Shown piece by piece: positions 9,451 to 19,796 of a stretch of DNA of 64,000 nucleotides. Below the pieces are notes generated by a model. It had not been told where the DNA came from and ran no database searches. It worked only from the letters and a program-made list of their open reading frames with translations. This stretch comes from Symbiodinium natans (taxonomy: Eukaryota > Sar > Dinophyceae > Suessiales > Symbiodiniaceae), in NCBI GenBank assembly GCA_905221605.1, contig CAJNDS010002744.1:141501-205500 (forward strand), written 5' to 3'. The first letter of the stretch is position 1, and every line of letters begins with the position of its first letter. The position numbers were made by a program, and so were the translations under genes.

Positions 9451-10929
9451 TTATCGCAGAAGCCGTAACGAGCAAGGTGTGTCCATCGTGCTGCGCAAGA
9501 TAGACCAACAGATGTCCGTTGTATCCGGCACTCTAAGGGGGTGGCGCTGTCCATGAGCCATGGCGTTTGTTAACAGGCGCACATCAGCCGGTTGCTGAGC
9601 AATTTTGGTTGGTTTAGGCAGGAGACAAAGGGAGATGTCAGGCTGTGGTTGCTCTGGAAGAGCACCGAAGTCACCGTTCAGCGCATCAGTGACTGCCGGG
9701 GCAAGGGCGGTTGCTCCAATGGACCATAGAATGCCTGGCGCAGCTCCAGGGAGCACTGCCTTTTGCCTTGGCAGAGCCTGTAGAGCTTGGAGACACATCT
9801 CAAGCGTGTAAAGCTCAGGGCACGGTGCAGTTTCCGGAGGGTCTATTGGTGACTGATAAAGATCGCGAAAGTAGGAGACAAGAGTGTCTCTTTCGGCGGA
9901 TGGTCTTTGAACTTGACCCTGTGGGGTTCTGACCTGAATGCGCTTCTTGGGTTGTTTCGGGGCAAGCACACGGACAATGCGGTACGTAAGAGCGTGGTTA
10001 CCGGACACGGAGGCCTCTTCCGCTTGCCGTAAGCAGTCGTTGAGGAAGTCTCTTTTGCGCTGTCTGGCAGCACGCTTGAGCTGTAGTTCTGCCTTGAGGA
10101 CAGGTGCGAGTGCGCGCCAGTGGGTAAAGCAGTCCCCCAACAAGGACTCGGTGCATGGTGCAAGAAGCATGTTGGCACGGGCCTCCCAAAGTTTGAGGAC
10201 GTGGTGATGAGGTCTGTCTGCAATGCCTGGTAGAGCAGGTGCAGGGCGGCTGTCAACAGCATGCCATGTGGTCATTAGTGCTTGATCAATCTGTTTGATC
10301 GTAGGCTGAAGTGGTAGAGCATGCGCTAGGGCAAGTGCGAACTCATCTGCACGTCCTGGATTTTGCCTGAGGGATTCAGCTACCTGTCTGGGGGGGATGC
10401 TGGCATTCTGTTCAGCATGCTGAGACCAGCTCCACGGGGTCCACTTGACAGTGAGGGTCGCCTGGACAGGGACGTGTTGTGCCCCCTTGCGTGAGGAAGC
10501 AACAGGCCAGCGAAAAGGGGATGCCTTTTTGCTTTCACGATCACTGTGAAGTTGGCGCAACAGTACAAAGTCGATCTGTGTGGCGGCACCTGTTGCATCG
10601 TCAACAAAAGTAGCCGCAGGAGCTTTACCGAAGGTATTGCAGGCAGTCAGCCTATGGACCTGAAGGAGCGAACATAGGTCATCAACGTTGGATTGCGGGC
10701 CTGCCTTCGTGGGTCTGCCCATTCCCGTTATACCTGGTATGTGTGGGAGCGATGTATCGAGGTCCCCAATAACACACAGCGGATTTCTGATGGGGAATCC
10801 TCGAAGGGTGGACTGCAACTTCTGAAGGAAGCGGTGTCGTCGAGTGATCGCTTCTTGCCACCAGTCATTGGAGTCGTCATTCTTTTGATGATTCCAGGCG
10901 TGTTGATAGGCGTGAATAATGTAGCTCAC
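9451..10929 (-). pseudogene. LINE ORF2, 5' half: endonuclease C-terminus to start of RT
   Basis: A 492-codon frame. N-terminal residues match the second half of an AP-type endonuclease of non-LTR retrotransposons: NPLCVIGDLDTSLPH (the GDFN-like box), ATQIDFVLLRQ (the I-D-x-V box) and QHVPVQATL (the H-x-P-V catalytic box). A basic linker follows, then the RT N-terminal region: KAVLPGAAPGILW, then DISLCLLPKPTKIAQQPADVR, the segment before RT motif 1. The frame stops making sense at about 9590, exactly where the plus-strand fragment at 13921 takes up the RT. The endonuclease N-terminus is absent or frameshifted upstream. Confidence 0.75.
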
Positions 10930-11140
10930 TCAGACCCCCAGGCTCTTCACCAACATCATCACGCACGTCCTCCGGCAACTCAACGTACCCTTCAAGACCC
11001 TCAAAACCCTGCTCACCAAGATCTTGCACTTCACCCTCATCCCTTTCAACAACTGCATTCGGATCAAAGCTACCCCTGATGAACTTGGCATAACGGGCCC
11101 TGCAACGTGCAGTGTGAATCAACTTGTTATACCCAACACC
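10930..11140 (-). pseudogene. Unrecognised coding fragment upstream of LINE half
   Basis: In a different frame from the endonuclease, the minus strand reads HGVGYNKLIHTARCRARY then AKFIRGSFDPNAVVERDEGE and an acidic repeat-like stretch. It looks protein-coding by composition but does not match endonuclease boxes. It may be another element into which, or by which, the LINE was truncated at about 10930. Confidence 0.3.
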
Positions 11141-11385
11141 ATGGCAAATGCTGGAGATTCTCTAGACTCTAACGGAACATCTGGAACCTTCGGTGATCCC
11201 TTCCAGACAGAAGACGACAAACCCCCTTCAAGAGCTTCAACTTATCCTTCAACGGAACAACCATGCGAACAATCTTTGTTTACCGTCGTTGAGCAACAGT
11301 CTTACCCAGTGCAATCCAGAACCAACTTCAGCCCCCATGTAAGCCCCTTTTCCCATGCGTCCGTTCACAAGATAACTTACAGAGT

Positions 11386-11406
11386 CCGTAGCCCCATTGG
11401 CTCAAG
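11386..11406 (+). other. Spliced-leader-like sequence (SL relic candidate)
   Basis: These 21 nt begin CCGTAGCC and end TTGGCTCAAG. They match the conserved dinoflagellate trans-splicing leader at 18 of 21 positions, differing only at three central bases. The preceding base is T, allowed at the variable first position. There is no GT donor directly after it, so it is not an intact SL RNA gene; a leader carried back into the genome on a retroposed mRNA fits better. No clear retrogene follows within 300 bp. Confidence 0.5.
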
Positions 11407-11602
11407 GCCGCGTCTGCTCGAGGTGGTTAAGCCACCAGGGGAGCCGTAGGAGGGGTGGGAGTCCGTTGCTAAAGGTCCTGCTTTGCTTGGAACCCTACTC
11501 GTAGGTAGCCGCCCCGCTGCCCCTCTGGGATAGCCTGGAGGCGTAGGTGAGCTTGGTGCTGTGTTTGCTTTGTAGCTGGGGCCCCTTAGCATTGCGCAGT
11601 TC

Positions 11603-11884
11603 CTTGTGGGCGCCCGCTTGCAAGAAGAATCCAGAGCTTGGCTTTGGATTTCAGCGATTTCAACACCGCAAGCTTGGTTTGCCCTTTAGTCTTTGTACGG
11701 TGCACACTGACTGTTGGGTACGCCCGCTCCCAACCTTCAAAAGTGACGTCAACTGAGCCCTCAGCTGTCCTGTCACTTCAATCGCATTTAATTCCTTAAC
11801 TGCTGGGAACACCCGTTCCTTGATGTTGAGAACGCCCGTTCTCTTCCGCCTTTAATTTCTTAAACGTTGGGAGCGCCCGCTCCC
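11603..11884. repeat. Family of five small palindromic hairpins with CC centre
   Basis: Five inverted repeats share a two-base CC centre flanked by a conserved CG...CG. They lie at 11603-11624 (10-bp stem with three G-T pairs), 11713-11734 (8 of 10 paired), 11806-11819, 11828-11843 (GAGAACG-CC-CGTTCTC, perfect) and 11869-11884 (GGGAGCG-CC-CGCTCCC, perfect). Stem bases differ between copies but pairing is kept. Confidence 0.7.
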
Positions 11885-12140
11885 TTCCGTTTAACTCAGT
11901 TTTGGTGTCTCTTGTACATTGTGCAGTACGGATAGCTTCGGCGTAAGGTATCTGCACTCTGTTGCAAGTGCGAATTAGTTTTACCAAACCTTTTAACTTT
12001 GCGGTGCATGTGAAGATAGGAGCATGTTTTTGCCGCAGTTAGAGATCAATGTTTATCTTTTGAACGCCGTGCATCATTCTCGACTGGCCCAAACTGCACT
12101 CGTCAGGCCCACCCGGCCGAGGGCGCTAAATGTTGCTTGT

Positions 12141-12866
12141 GTTGATTTTGCTGTTGTGGACGGGGAAGGTGGGTGATGTTTGTTTGTGCGCTTCCCTTGG
12201 TTAGTAAGAGCGAGAACGCCAAGGATGTGCTTTGCGCATTGCGCTGGCCTTTGTCTGCTAGTAAGAGCGAGAACGCAGCAAAGGTTAGGCCTTTGAATAA
12301 CTGCCCTACACCCAGCAGCAAGCCTGCCTCTCCCACCCGTGCAGCGTATCAACTCTTTGCAGCAGAGGAGTGCGCTTAGTACAAGTGCCACGCCCCCTAG
12401 CTAGTACGAGCCTTGCCGCCAGGTACCCGCACATGCGCAGACTGGTGTTGATTTGCCGTCGTGGACGGGGAAGGTGGGTGTTTGTTTGTTTGTGCGCTTC
12501 CCTTGGTTAGTAAGAGCGAGAACGCCAAGGAAGTGCTTTGCGCATTGCGCTGGCCTTTGTCTTCTAGTAAGAGTGAGAACGCAGCAAAGGTTAAGCCTTT
12601 GATGCATCCAGTTCGCGTGCGGTGGCTGTGCTGCTTGCTGTGTGGCTATACCAGCCACTGCATGCGTGAGGGCTGTGCTGCTCACTGTGTGGCTTACACC
12701 AGCCCTTTGCCTGTTGATGCGAATAACTGCCCTACACCCAGCAGCAAGCCTGCCTCTCCCACCCGTGCAGCGTATCAACTCTTTGCAACAGTGGAGTGCG
12801 CTTAGTGCAATTGCCACGCCCCCTAGCGAGTACGAGCCTTGCCACCAGGTGCCCGCACATGCACAG
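12141..12866. repeat. Segmental tandem duplication, copy 2 with insertion
   Basis: 12141-12440 is repeated at 12446-12866 with few changes (shared: TAAGAGCGAGAACGCCAAGG; CTGCCCTACACCCAGCAGC). Copy 2 has about 115 extra bases (12603-12717), themselves made of two similar ~35-bp parts. Each copy ends with the start of the 60-bp minisatellite monomer, so the array that follows appears to have grown from the end of copy 2. Confidence 0.75.
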
Positions 12867-13378
12867 GCTCGAGGTGCACAGGCCCGTCCGGGGCAGGCGT
12901 GGCTGTAGGTGCCTGCACATGCACAGGCTCAAGGTGCACAGGCCCCTCCGGGTCAGGCGTGCTTGCAGGTGCCAGCAAAAGCACAGGCTCAAGGTGCACA
13001 GGCCCCTCCGGGTCAGGCGTGCTTGCAGGTGCCTGCAAATGCACAGGCTCAAGGTGCACAGGCCCTTCCGGGTCAGGCGTGCTTGCAGGTGCCCGCACAT
13101 GCGCAGGCTCAAGGTGCACAGGCCCTTCCGGGTCAGGCGTGCTTACAGGTGCCAGCAAAGGCACAGGCTCAAGAGGCACAGGCCCTTCCGGGTCAGGCGT
13201 GCTCGCAGGTGCCAACACACTCAGGCCCTTCCGGGTCAGGCGTGCTCGCAAGTGTCCGCAAATGCACAGGTTCAAGCTGCACAGGCCCTTCCTGGTCAGG
13301 CGTGTTTGCAGGTGCCCGCTCATGCACAGGCTCAAGGTGCACAGGCTCGAGGTGCCCAGGTCCATGCCCAGGTCCTGT
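12843..13378. repeat. 60-bp minisatellite, ~9 units
   Basis: Near-identical 60-bp units (CACAGGCTCAAGGTGCACAG with TTCCGGGTCAGGCGTGC) run from about 12846. The unit at 13209-13251 is shortened to 43 bp. Because 60 is a multiple of three, several frames on both strands stay open; the frame seen before the short unit (VPAHAQAQGAQALPGQACLQ) changes after it. I annotate a satellite, not a protein. Confidence 0.8.
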
Positions 13379-13920
13379 CGGGCACTTTCCCCTAGCGTGC
13401 CAGGCGGGTTGGGGTGCAGCCTTAATACTGTCGTCTTGCACACACTGCGCGAACCTCATGCGTCTGTGTGAGTCGCAATTCATGCGGCTGTGTGAGACGC
13501 AACTCTACACGTTGTCCTGCGTTTTGGGTGTAGGAGGGCTCAGGATCGCACTGTTGAGGTCTGCTGGCCGCTCCCCAAACCAAAGGCGATTAACAACCGA
13601 ACGGTCTGGCCAGTCGGTGCAAGCGTGCTGGGTGTAGGTGTTAAACTGTCCTTTAGTAGCATTCCCTTTCCTCAAAATGCTCCCTTACATCCACTTGCCT
13701 ATTATGCACCTAGCGCTGCGGGGCTCCGCGAAGGCGTCTTGTTGATCAGCCTGGCGGGCTCGTCTGTGCATAGGGCGGAGGCATCGTCCGGTTTCTGCTG
13801 GAAAAGTGCCTGGAACAACCGGCAGGAACAAGCCTGTTCATGCTGGAGGGGTGCCTGGCGGGGGCACTCCTTGCCACAAGTGCGTCATCGCTGTAATCGG
13901 CCTGTAATCCGGCATCAGTT

Positions 13921-14970
13921 TACTACACTAAATAAGATACAGGCCGGCATGTTGGCTCATATGGTGAAGCCATACCTTGAGTCGTACCTACAAGACATTT
14001 CCCAATATGCATACGTGAGCGGGCGCTCTGCCCTCTGCCGAGTCTTCTCACATCTCTACAAAGTTCGCCAAAATGCTCCTACCAAGGAAGCTATGGTTCA
14101 ACGGCGCCAACAAGGTGTCCCACGTACTGAATGCAGTGGGGGAATCACCTTTTCGCTTGATGTTGCCAAAGCCTTCGACACGATACCGAGATGGGTCATC
14201 AAAAGTGCTTGTGAGGATGCCCAAATTCCACCAGATGTAATCCAGCATATAACTGCCATTCATGAGCAGCGGACATGAGGGATCCTGCCGCACCAGTCGC
14301 GGCATACGCCAAGGCTGTAATCTGGCGCCATCTCTGTGGTGTCTTGCGACAGCCTAAGTTCATAAGCACCGAAGACCATCGGTCAAGAGGCCGACCGCAT
14401 TCTTACATGGTTCGCTGACAATGTCATAGCCCAAGTCCACTCCATCCAAAGATCTTGAAGCGCCTTGAATCAAACTCTCAGCACTTGTTGCCACGCCACG
14501 CAAATTTGGAATGGCGTGAGTTCGCAGAAGAGTGTCATCTTGTACTTGCTGGCACACAAGCAGCCCAGTTCTTGCACACTTCCCGCTTCAGGCGTTCCTA
14601 ATGGCATTTTTAAAACACACACCTTGGATTATCGCACCAAATACGCGTCGGCCACCTTTGCGCGTTTGCGGCACATCCTTTGCACCAAAAATGTCCTTTC
14701 CACTGCGAAAAGAATTTTGTTATGGCGTTCGATCATTGGCATTTCCTCCCTTTTGCTGTTCTGCAAGAACCACACTTGCCTTACTGGAAATGTTGCAGGC
14801 ATTTGCACAGCAGATGGAACGTGTGTCCAGTTTTTCCGCATGCTAGTCACCAAACAGCGATATCTGCTGCAATCCAAGCTACTAACATTCAAGTTGCGCA
14901 ATGGTTTAGTCTTCTTCTGGCCACCGACCAGCAAAAGTCAGCACTCTACCGCCAAAACTTGCACGAGTTA
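13921..14970 (+). pseudogene. LINE ORF2, 3' half: reverse transcriptase palm and thumb
   Basis: The RT core continues here. It has LNKIQAGMLAHMVKPYLE, SGRSALCRVFSHL, motif A FSLDVAKAFDTIP (about 14150-14183), motif B RGIRQGCNLAP (about 14298-14330) after a frameshift at about 14275, and motif C as FADN at 14411-14422. Further on, LDYRTKYASATFARLRH and RILLWRSI are typical of the thumb of LINE RTs. Stops after motif B and motif C and the FADD to FADN change show it is inactive. It is in the opposite orientation to the 9451-10929 half. Confidence 0.8.
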
Positions 14971-14979
14971 AAGTTATAG

Positions 14980-15300
14980 TGTTCCAAATCTTAATTTTAG
15001 GATTGTTCTTTGTTTTGCCACAGCAGAACTTTTGAAACAAGGCTTATAACCAAGAAAAGTAACTGCACGTTGCAAACAAGTCCACAGAAGCAATTAAGTT
15101 GAACATTTGCAAAAGGGTGTTTCTTTTTTTGTTAAAATCACTTTGTGGAAATTCCATTGCATACCCTTCTAAATTCCCGTCTATGTTGCTAAGCGTACTT
15201 GTTCACCGGTTTCGATGCCTTCCTTTACGTATTGAAGCATCACGGTGTTGACTGTCCAACTCTTCAGGCGATACGCCATCTAGGTCCTTCGGATTTTGAA
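14980..15300. other. AT-rich stretch, no gene
   Basis: After the RT fragment the sequence becomes AT-rich (for example AGTGTTCCAAATCTTAATTT near 14980). No poly-A tail of the LINE and no coding region can be picked out. Confidence 0.4.
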
Positions 15301-15304
15301 AACT

Positions 15305-15630
15305 CAGACGAGAAGGGAGAAGGAAATTTTATTTTATCCTCGAATCTTTCTTTGTTTTTGCATTTCATTATTGGAGACGAGAGTGCTTTTTGTTTCTAGA
15401 AGCAGAGAGCGGGGGTTGGGGGGGTCCCCCCCAGTTGCACATCAGAGAAGTCCAGAACTGGTGTATCCACCCTTCTGCTTTTAGCGGGGGGGTTGGAGAG
15501 GGCGCAGCCCCCCATTTTGCCTACTGTAAAGTGGGAGGAAGGGAGAAGAGAGAAGGGACTTTCGTCTAAATTCCACCCTCCTCAAATTTTGTTTTGTTTT
15601 TGTATTTCATTGTTCGAAAATCAGAGGAGT
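15305..15630. repeat. ~240-bp tandem duplication with G-rich hairpins
   Basis: The block GAGAAGGGAGAAGGAAATTT ... TTTGTTTTTGCATTTCATT (15309-15370) recurs in diverged form at 15545-15612. Between them are two copies of the G-run/C-run hairpin also found at 275-303. No frame is supported. Confidence 0.55.
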
Positions 15631-15951
15631 GGAGACTTTTTACGACGCAATCGAATGTCTGATGCTCGTATGCTTGCCCGCGCATTTTCGCAGAGTAGCA
15701 TGTTTTTGGCTTGAATAAGTTTTTTGACTTGTGGCACGGGGCTCGGCCAAAGAACCCATGTCTTGTGGCAGGAGGCTAGGGGAAGCGGCTTCGGCCTGCA
15801 AGCACCCGACGCCTCCCATCTCGAGTGCGTGTGGCAAGGGGCTAAGCCGAAAACCCTAGGTTTTCTAGTGGAGGCTCGGGGGGCTTAAAGGGAAGCTTCA
15901 AAAGGGAGGCTTCAAGGGGGGCTTGAAGGGAGGGTTTGAGACGCGAGCCTA

Positions 15952-16145
15952 AACGTCGCGAAGAAGGCCCAGGTACTCGGCCTCTTAAACTGCTGCCTGC
16001 AACCCGTGCGGAGCAAGCCCAGTTATTAGGCCGCTTGAACTGCTCCCTGGAACCTTGCGAAAAAGGCCCAGTTATTGGCAAACTGCTGTCTAAACGTCGC
16101 GAAGAAGGCCCAGTTATTAGGCCTCTTAAACTGCTCCCTGAAACC
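15952..16145 (+). repeat. 51-bp minisatellite, second locus
   Basis: Three near-complete units and one shortened unit read GGCCCAGTTATTAGG then CCTCTTAAACTGCTCCC then TGAAACC. They differ from the 8885-9440 array mainly by small indels and lie in the opposite orientation. The frame reads RREEGPVIRPLKLLPETS. Confidence 0.65.
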
Positions 16146-16570
16146 TCCTCCTTTGTACTTTGCCAACACGCATCGACGACACCATAGGTTCTGTGAGCAA
16201 GACGGCGATCCTCATCCTGTCAATCAGAAAGGTTTCCTCTGCGCGTACATGTTCTGGCTGGCTGACAGGGAGAACTTCAAAATTCGAAAGGAGTACGTGC
16301 AAGATTGGCTGGCAGAATGCCCGGAGCTGCTTTTGGTTGAACTATTTGCGGGCATTGCGGAGAGCCTCGTAACCAACTCTTGTGTTGCCTTGGCAAGCCT
16401 CCTCCTGGCGCCTCTGGCACCTAAGTGGTTCCTGCCCACTGCTGCTCTGTCAGAACATCAATTCATGTTGTTTTTTGTGGTCGATAAGTCTCTTGGAACG
16501 TGCATGGTGGCAGCCTTCACGGCCTTTGGGCACACCTGCCCCTTTTGGCCTGCATGCTTGAAGCCGATCT
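16146..16570 (+). CDS. Unrecognised coding segment
   Basis: A frame open from 16075 to 16764 reads, after the minisatellite, QKGFLCAYMFWLADRENFK then IRKEYVQDWLAECPELLL and a hydrophobic alanine/leucine-rich stretch. Composition looks like protein from about 16190 to 16560. There is no recognised domain. It ends in a 9-bp microsatellite and so may be an exon or a retroelement fragment. Confidence 0.35.
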
Positions 16571-16573
16571 GCG

Positions 16574-16625
16574 GGCTCCAAGGCCTCCAAGGCCTCCAAG
16601 GCCTCCAAGGCCTCCAAGGCCTCCA
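16574..16625. repeat. 9-bp microsatellite
   Basis: AAGGCCTCC is repeated about five times in perfect tandem, giving GLQ repeats in one frame. It is followed by a short GGACCAAAA triplication. Confidence 0.9.
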
Positions 16626-17360
16626 GGGACCAAAAGGACCAAAAGGACCAGCACGTTGGAGAGCAAAAAGTAGCAAATGGTCCGGGTCCAACCCAGCCGT
16701 CGCCCTCGTTGCCCCAGTGCTTCGCGGTGAAGCGGGCCTGGTATTGGTGGCTAGCAGGAAGTGAAGCAGACCACGAACAACACCATGATTGCCCGATCTA
16801 TGCTGTCTACGGTCCATGGTACCATGATTGGTCTTACTGCACCTATGCTGCCATGGAAAAGTGTGGCTTGGTGTGGTCAGTGAAGACACCCTGGTCTCAG
16901 AAAGGGAAGGCTCATCAGTCTTGAGTCCAGGCGGGTGTACATGGTTTTCTCACCCAAGCGCGGTTTTGCCTTGTGCCTCTTTGTGCCTCTTCTCGCGGTG
17001 AGGCAGCTGAAAGGGCCTGCGAAGAGCCTGCCAAGAGACAAAAGAAGCGCATGCTGCCAGCATCGGCAAGCCATCCTTTTGAGCGAGGCCCAGACTCATC
17101 TATAACGCCTTCCATCAAGGCCCAGTGACAGCGAGGCTGGAGGGCGTTGGTGGCAACATGGCATTGAAAACCGCTTGGATGATGTAGAGAAAAACGGTTT
17201 CGGAGTGGGATTGGTGGGAAACTCAGGCCCAAGACCCTGACACGTTCAAAAAAGCCGTCTTGTAGCCGCTTGCAATGCAGGTTGTGATGCATGTGAGGTC
17301 CAGCACGTGTTGCAACAGAGGTTCACTACTTATTCATGTCGTTGTTTCCGATTGCCGAAG

Positions 17361-17490
17361 GCGCTTGAGCGGCTGCCGGATTTGCAGGGAGCTGTGCTTG
17401 AGAAAGAAAAGCAGGAGAGTGTTTGCCGTGGTTCTGTTCTACTTCAAGTGGACAGTGCGTCCCAAAGAAAGCACGATCGAGGATTTGGGA
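17361..17490 (+). CDS. Candidate exon, unknown protein
   Basis: Reads ALERLPDLQGAVLEKEKQES then a serine/glutamine-rich stretch ending KHDRGFG. Helical and charged. The 5' boundary GAAG before GCG is a plausible acceptor. First coding-like island of region A. Confidence 0.35.
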
Positions 17491-19042
17491 TAAGTTTGTC
17501 TGTGGTGAAGGCGAGTTGGGGTTTGACTTCCGTTGGGAACTTGCTACTGACCATGCTTTGTTGGCCCAAAGACGCCTGGCCCAGTGCCCAGTGCCCTGGA
17601 TCTGACTGAGCCTTGGTTGCAAGATTTCTGTGTCGCGCGAAGGTTCAAAAACCACACTAAAACATAGATCTGAGAGGGTTTGAAGTTTGAGGGCTCAGCC
17701 CAAATGGGATGGCTGCTAGCCCACATCACATCACCTGCACACGAAGGCCATGAAAAGTGCCGCAACGTTCCTTTCGCCACCCGGGCTGGAGGCTGGGCCC
17801 CTTTGTTGCACCTTTGGGCTTGGTTTTCGAGGTTCTTCGGGCTGCTTCAGCAAGACTTCAATCGTTTGATGCGCGATGTATGCGGGCCGCCTATGGCTCC
17901 TGAAAGCTTGCGATACCCTTTTGGCAAACCGACTTGCAAGTGACTGCAAGTGTGAGAAGCCGACGTTTTCTGAGAATTGGACAGAATTGGCATAGCGGCA
18001 CAGCGTCATTGTTGAGGGCAGATCAGTTGTCAAGGAGCACAACTGGACAGACGAAATTTCAGCATGAGTTCTGATCACGTCAAGACCTTGCCGATTTGCA
18101 GGATGCGAGTGGCAGGGCCCGTATGGATTGGTGAAGTTTCAGCTGTTTTTCGCTCCAAGCTCCCTTGTCAGAGTTTTTCGAGTCTCCCAAAATTTGCGAA
18201 TCAGGAAAGGGAGTGCCTGTCACAGGGCCCGTGTACTGTTTACTCGAAGGCCCGACATCTCGCACGATGCTGAAGGCTTTGACCATGTGAAACCTGCGTA
18301 GTGTACGCAAATCTATAGGATTGGGAAATGTCGGATAAGAGACACAGGCAATCAATGATGTGAGAAATGTGCTTGCACAGTCTTGGACTAAGCTCCGAAC
18401 CGTTGCGTATCAGAGGCCCAGCCTCGCACCACAGAAGAAATGCTTCCGAATGCTTCCAAAGCCTGTCAGGCAAAGCCGATGTCGTTGCAGAGTCTGGAGG
18501 AAAAGGGCATATAGGGTTGCGATTGCGGTCTTCAGATTCTTTGGGCCAGAGCTGCAGCACTCTGCGAAGGGATTGCGGCTCCAATGTTGAATCATGGTCA
18601 AGTCGGAGGAACAGTACAAAAACACTTGAAACGTGACCTTGGAGTAAACTAAGCTTGGCCCCAGCATGCCGAGCTGTCACAGGAGAAGCTCAGACAGCTG
18701 GGCCCTGAAGTCCCGCACGAGAGTCTCATTCAGGCCAGGGCTCATCTTGCTTGAGCCAGGCCAAATTGTTAGGGTTTTCGTCTTGGGATTTGGTCCTTAG
18801 GCCATGAGAGAAGTCGTCCTGGCGGAGGTGGAGCAGAAGGTGCAGGACTGCTCTCCATGTGGTCACCATCCCTTTCTAGGTAGAACCCTACGCACAGATC
18901 CCGCGACCTGTCGACCCTCAAGCCTAAACGTTTGAAACCCGAAGGCCCGAAACTCAAAGCCCCTAAGTTCGTAAGCCCGAAGCATTCAGGCATGCCGTCC
19001 AGAATCATTGCACCGGGAACCCGAGCCGAATATTCTTGCCCA

Positions 19043-19079
19043 GGGTAAAGTCGAAGAGCTGTGGGCCAAGGGGAAGCAG
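19043..19079 (+). CDS. Candidate short exon
   Basis: Starts after CAG and reads GKVEELWAKGKQ, followed by a GC donor (GCTTGT). Charged helical peptide in line with the coiled-coil exons downstream. Confidence 0.35.
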
Positions 19080-19328
19080 GCTTGTTTGCTGGGGGGAGGG
19101 GGGGAGAGGGGGGCACTGGGTTTGACATGGCTCTATGGTTCATTGGTCACCGGGGTCCTCGTGGCTGCGAATGTGGATGTGACAGGTGGGATGCAACGCT
19201 ATGCAATGTGTAGTGTCGTTCAAAAGGCGGCAGTTGTAAGCGCTGTAAGCACTCTGTGGGGCAAGTTTGGAAGTTCTGGCGTCCATGTCAGCAGAGCATC
19301 AGAGCACATCTTTGTCCTTGTTCTGCAG

Positions 19329-19474
19329 AGGTAGCAAGAGAGAGCCTGTTCATCCTCCTTAGCGCATCCGTCCAAACCTCGTGCATGGACAGTTGTCAGG
19401 CATTCAGCCAGGCGCAGCAGAAGCAGCGCGAGCAGATGCAGCGAGTGCTGGAGGAGGAGAGCATCGGCCATGGG
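19329..19474 (+). CDS. Coiled-coil exon
   Basis: After TTCTGCAG the frame reads VARESLFILLSASVQTSC then AFSQAQQKQREQMQRVLEEE, a clear glutamine/arginine/glutamate heptad-like helix, and stops at a GT (GTTTTG). One of the stronger coding islands of the region. The protein is unknown. Confidence 0.5.
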
Positions 19475-19674
19475 GTTTTGCTAGTTGGGTTGAGCAGCTT
19501 TAGCGCCTTACCTGTGCAAAAGATGTGAAATGCCAGACATAGTGCACCCCAAGCTCCAGTAGCCCGGCCTGGCATGTCCGGAAACGGTAGCAAGGGCCTT
19601 TTTGCTGTGCTCGATCCTGAACCAGCTGAACCAGCTTCAATCCTCCAAAGCCACCAGCAACTCTCCTACACCTC

Positions 19675-19796
19675 ATGGAGCAGCCCGAAGCCCGAGAACT
19701 TGGCATACCGAAAGTCCTAAAGCCGGAGGTCGCGCAGTGCCAGGCGCGGCAGGTCTCCCTGGCGGCCGAGAACGAGCGCCTTCGTGAGGTGGTTCA
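19675..19796 (+). CDS. Coiled-coil exon
   Basis: Reads EQPEARELGIPKVLKPE then AQCQARQVSLAAENERLREV. The AAENERLREVV stretch is a typical leucine-heptad helix. Same strand as, and 200 bp after, the previous coiled-coil exon, so probably the same protein. Confidence 0.5.

Noticed and set aside
8885-13378. CRISPR array
   Set aside because: The 51- and 60-bp arrays are contiguous tandem repeats without unique spacers, and no Cas gene is present.
12732-13637. Several overlapping 120-240-codon proteins on both strands
   Set aside because: The 60-bp minisatellite period is divisible by three, so frames stay open without selection; the 43-bp unit shifts the frame.
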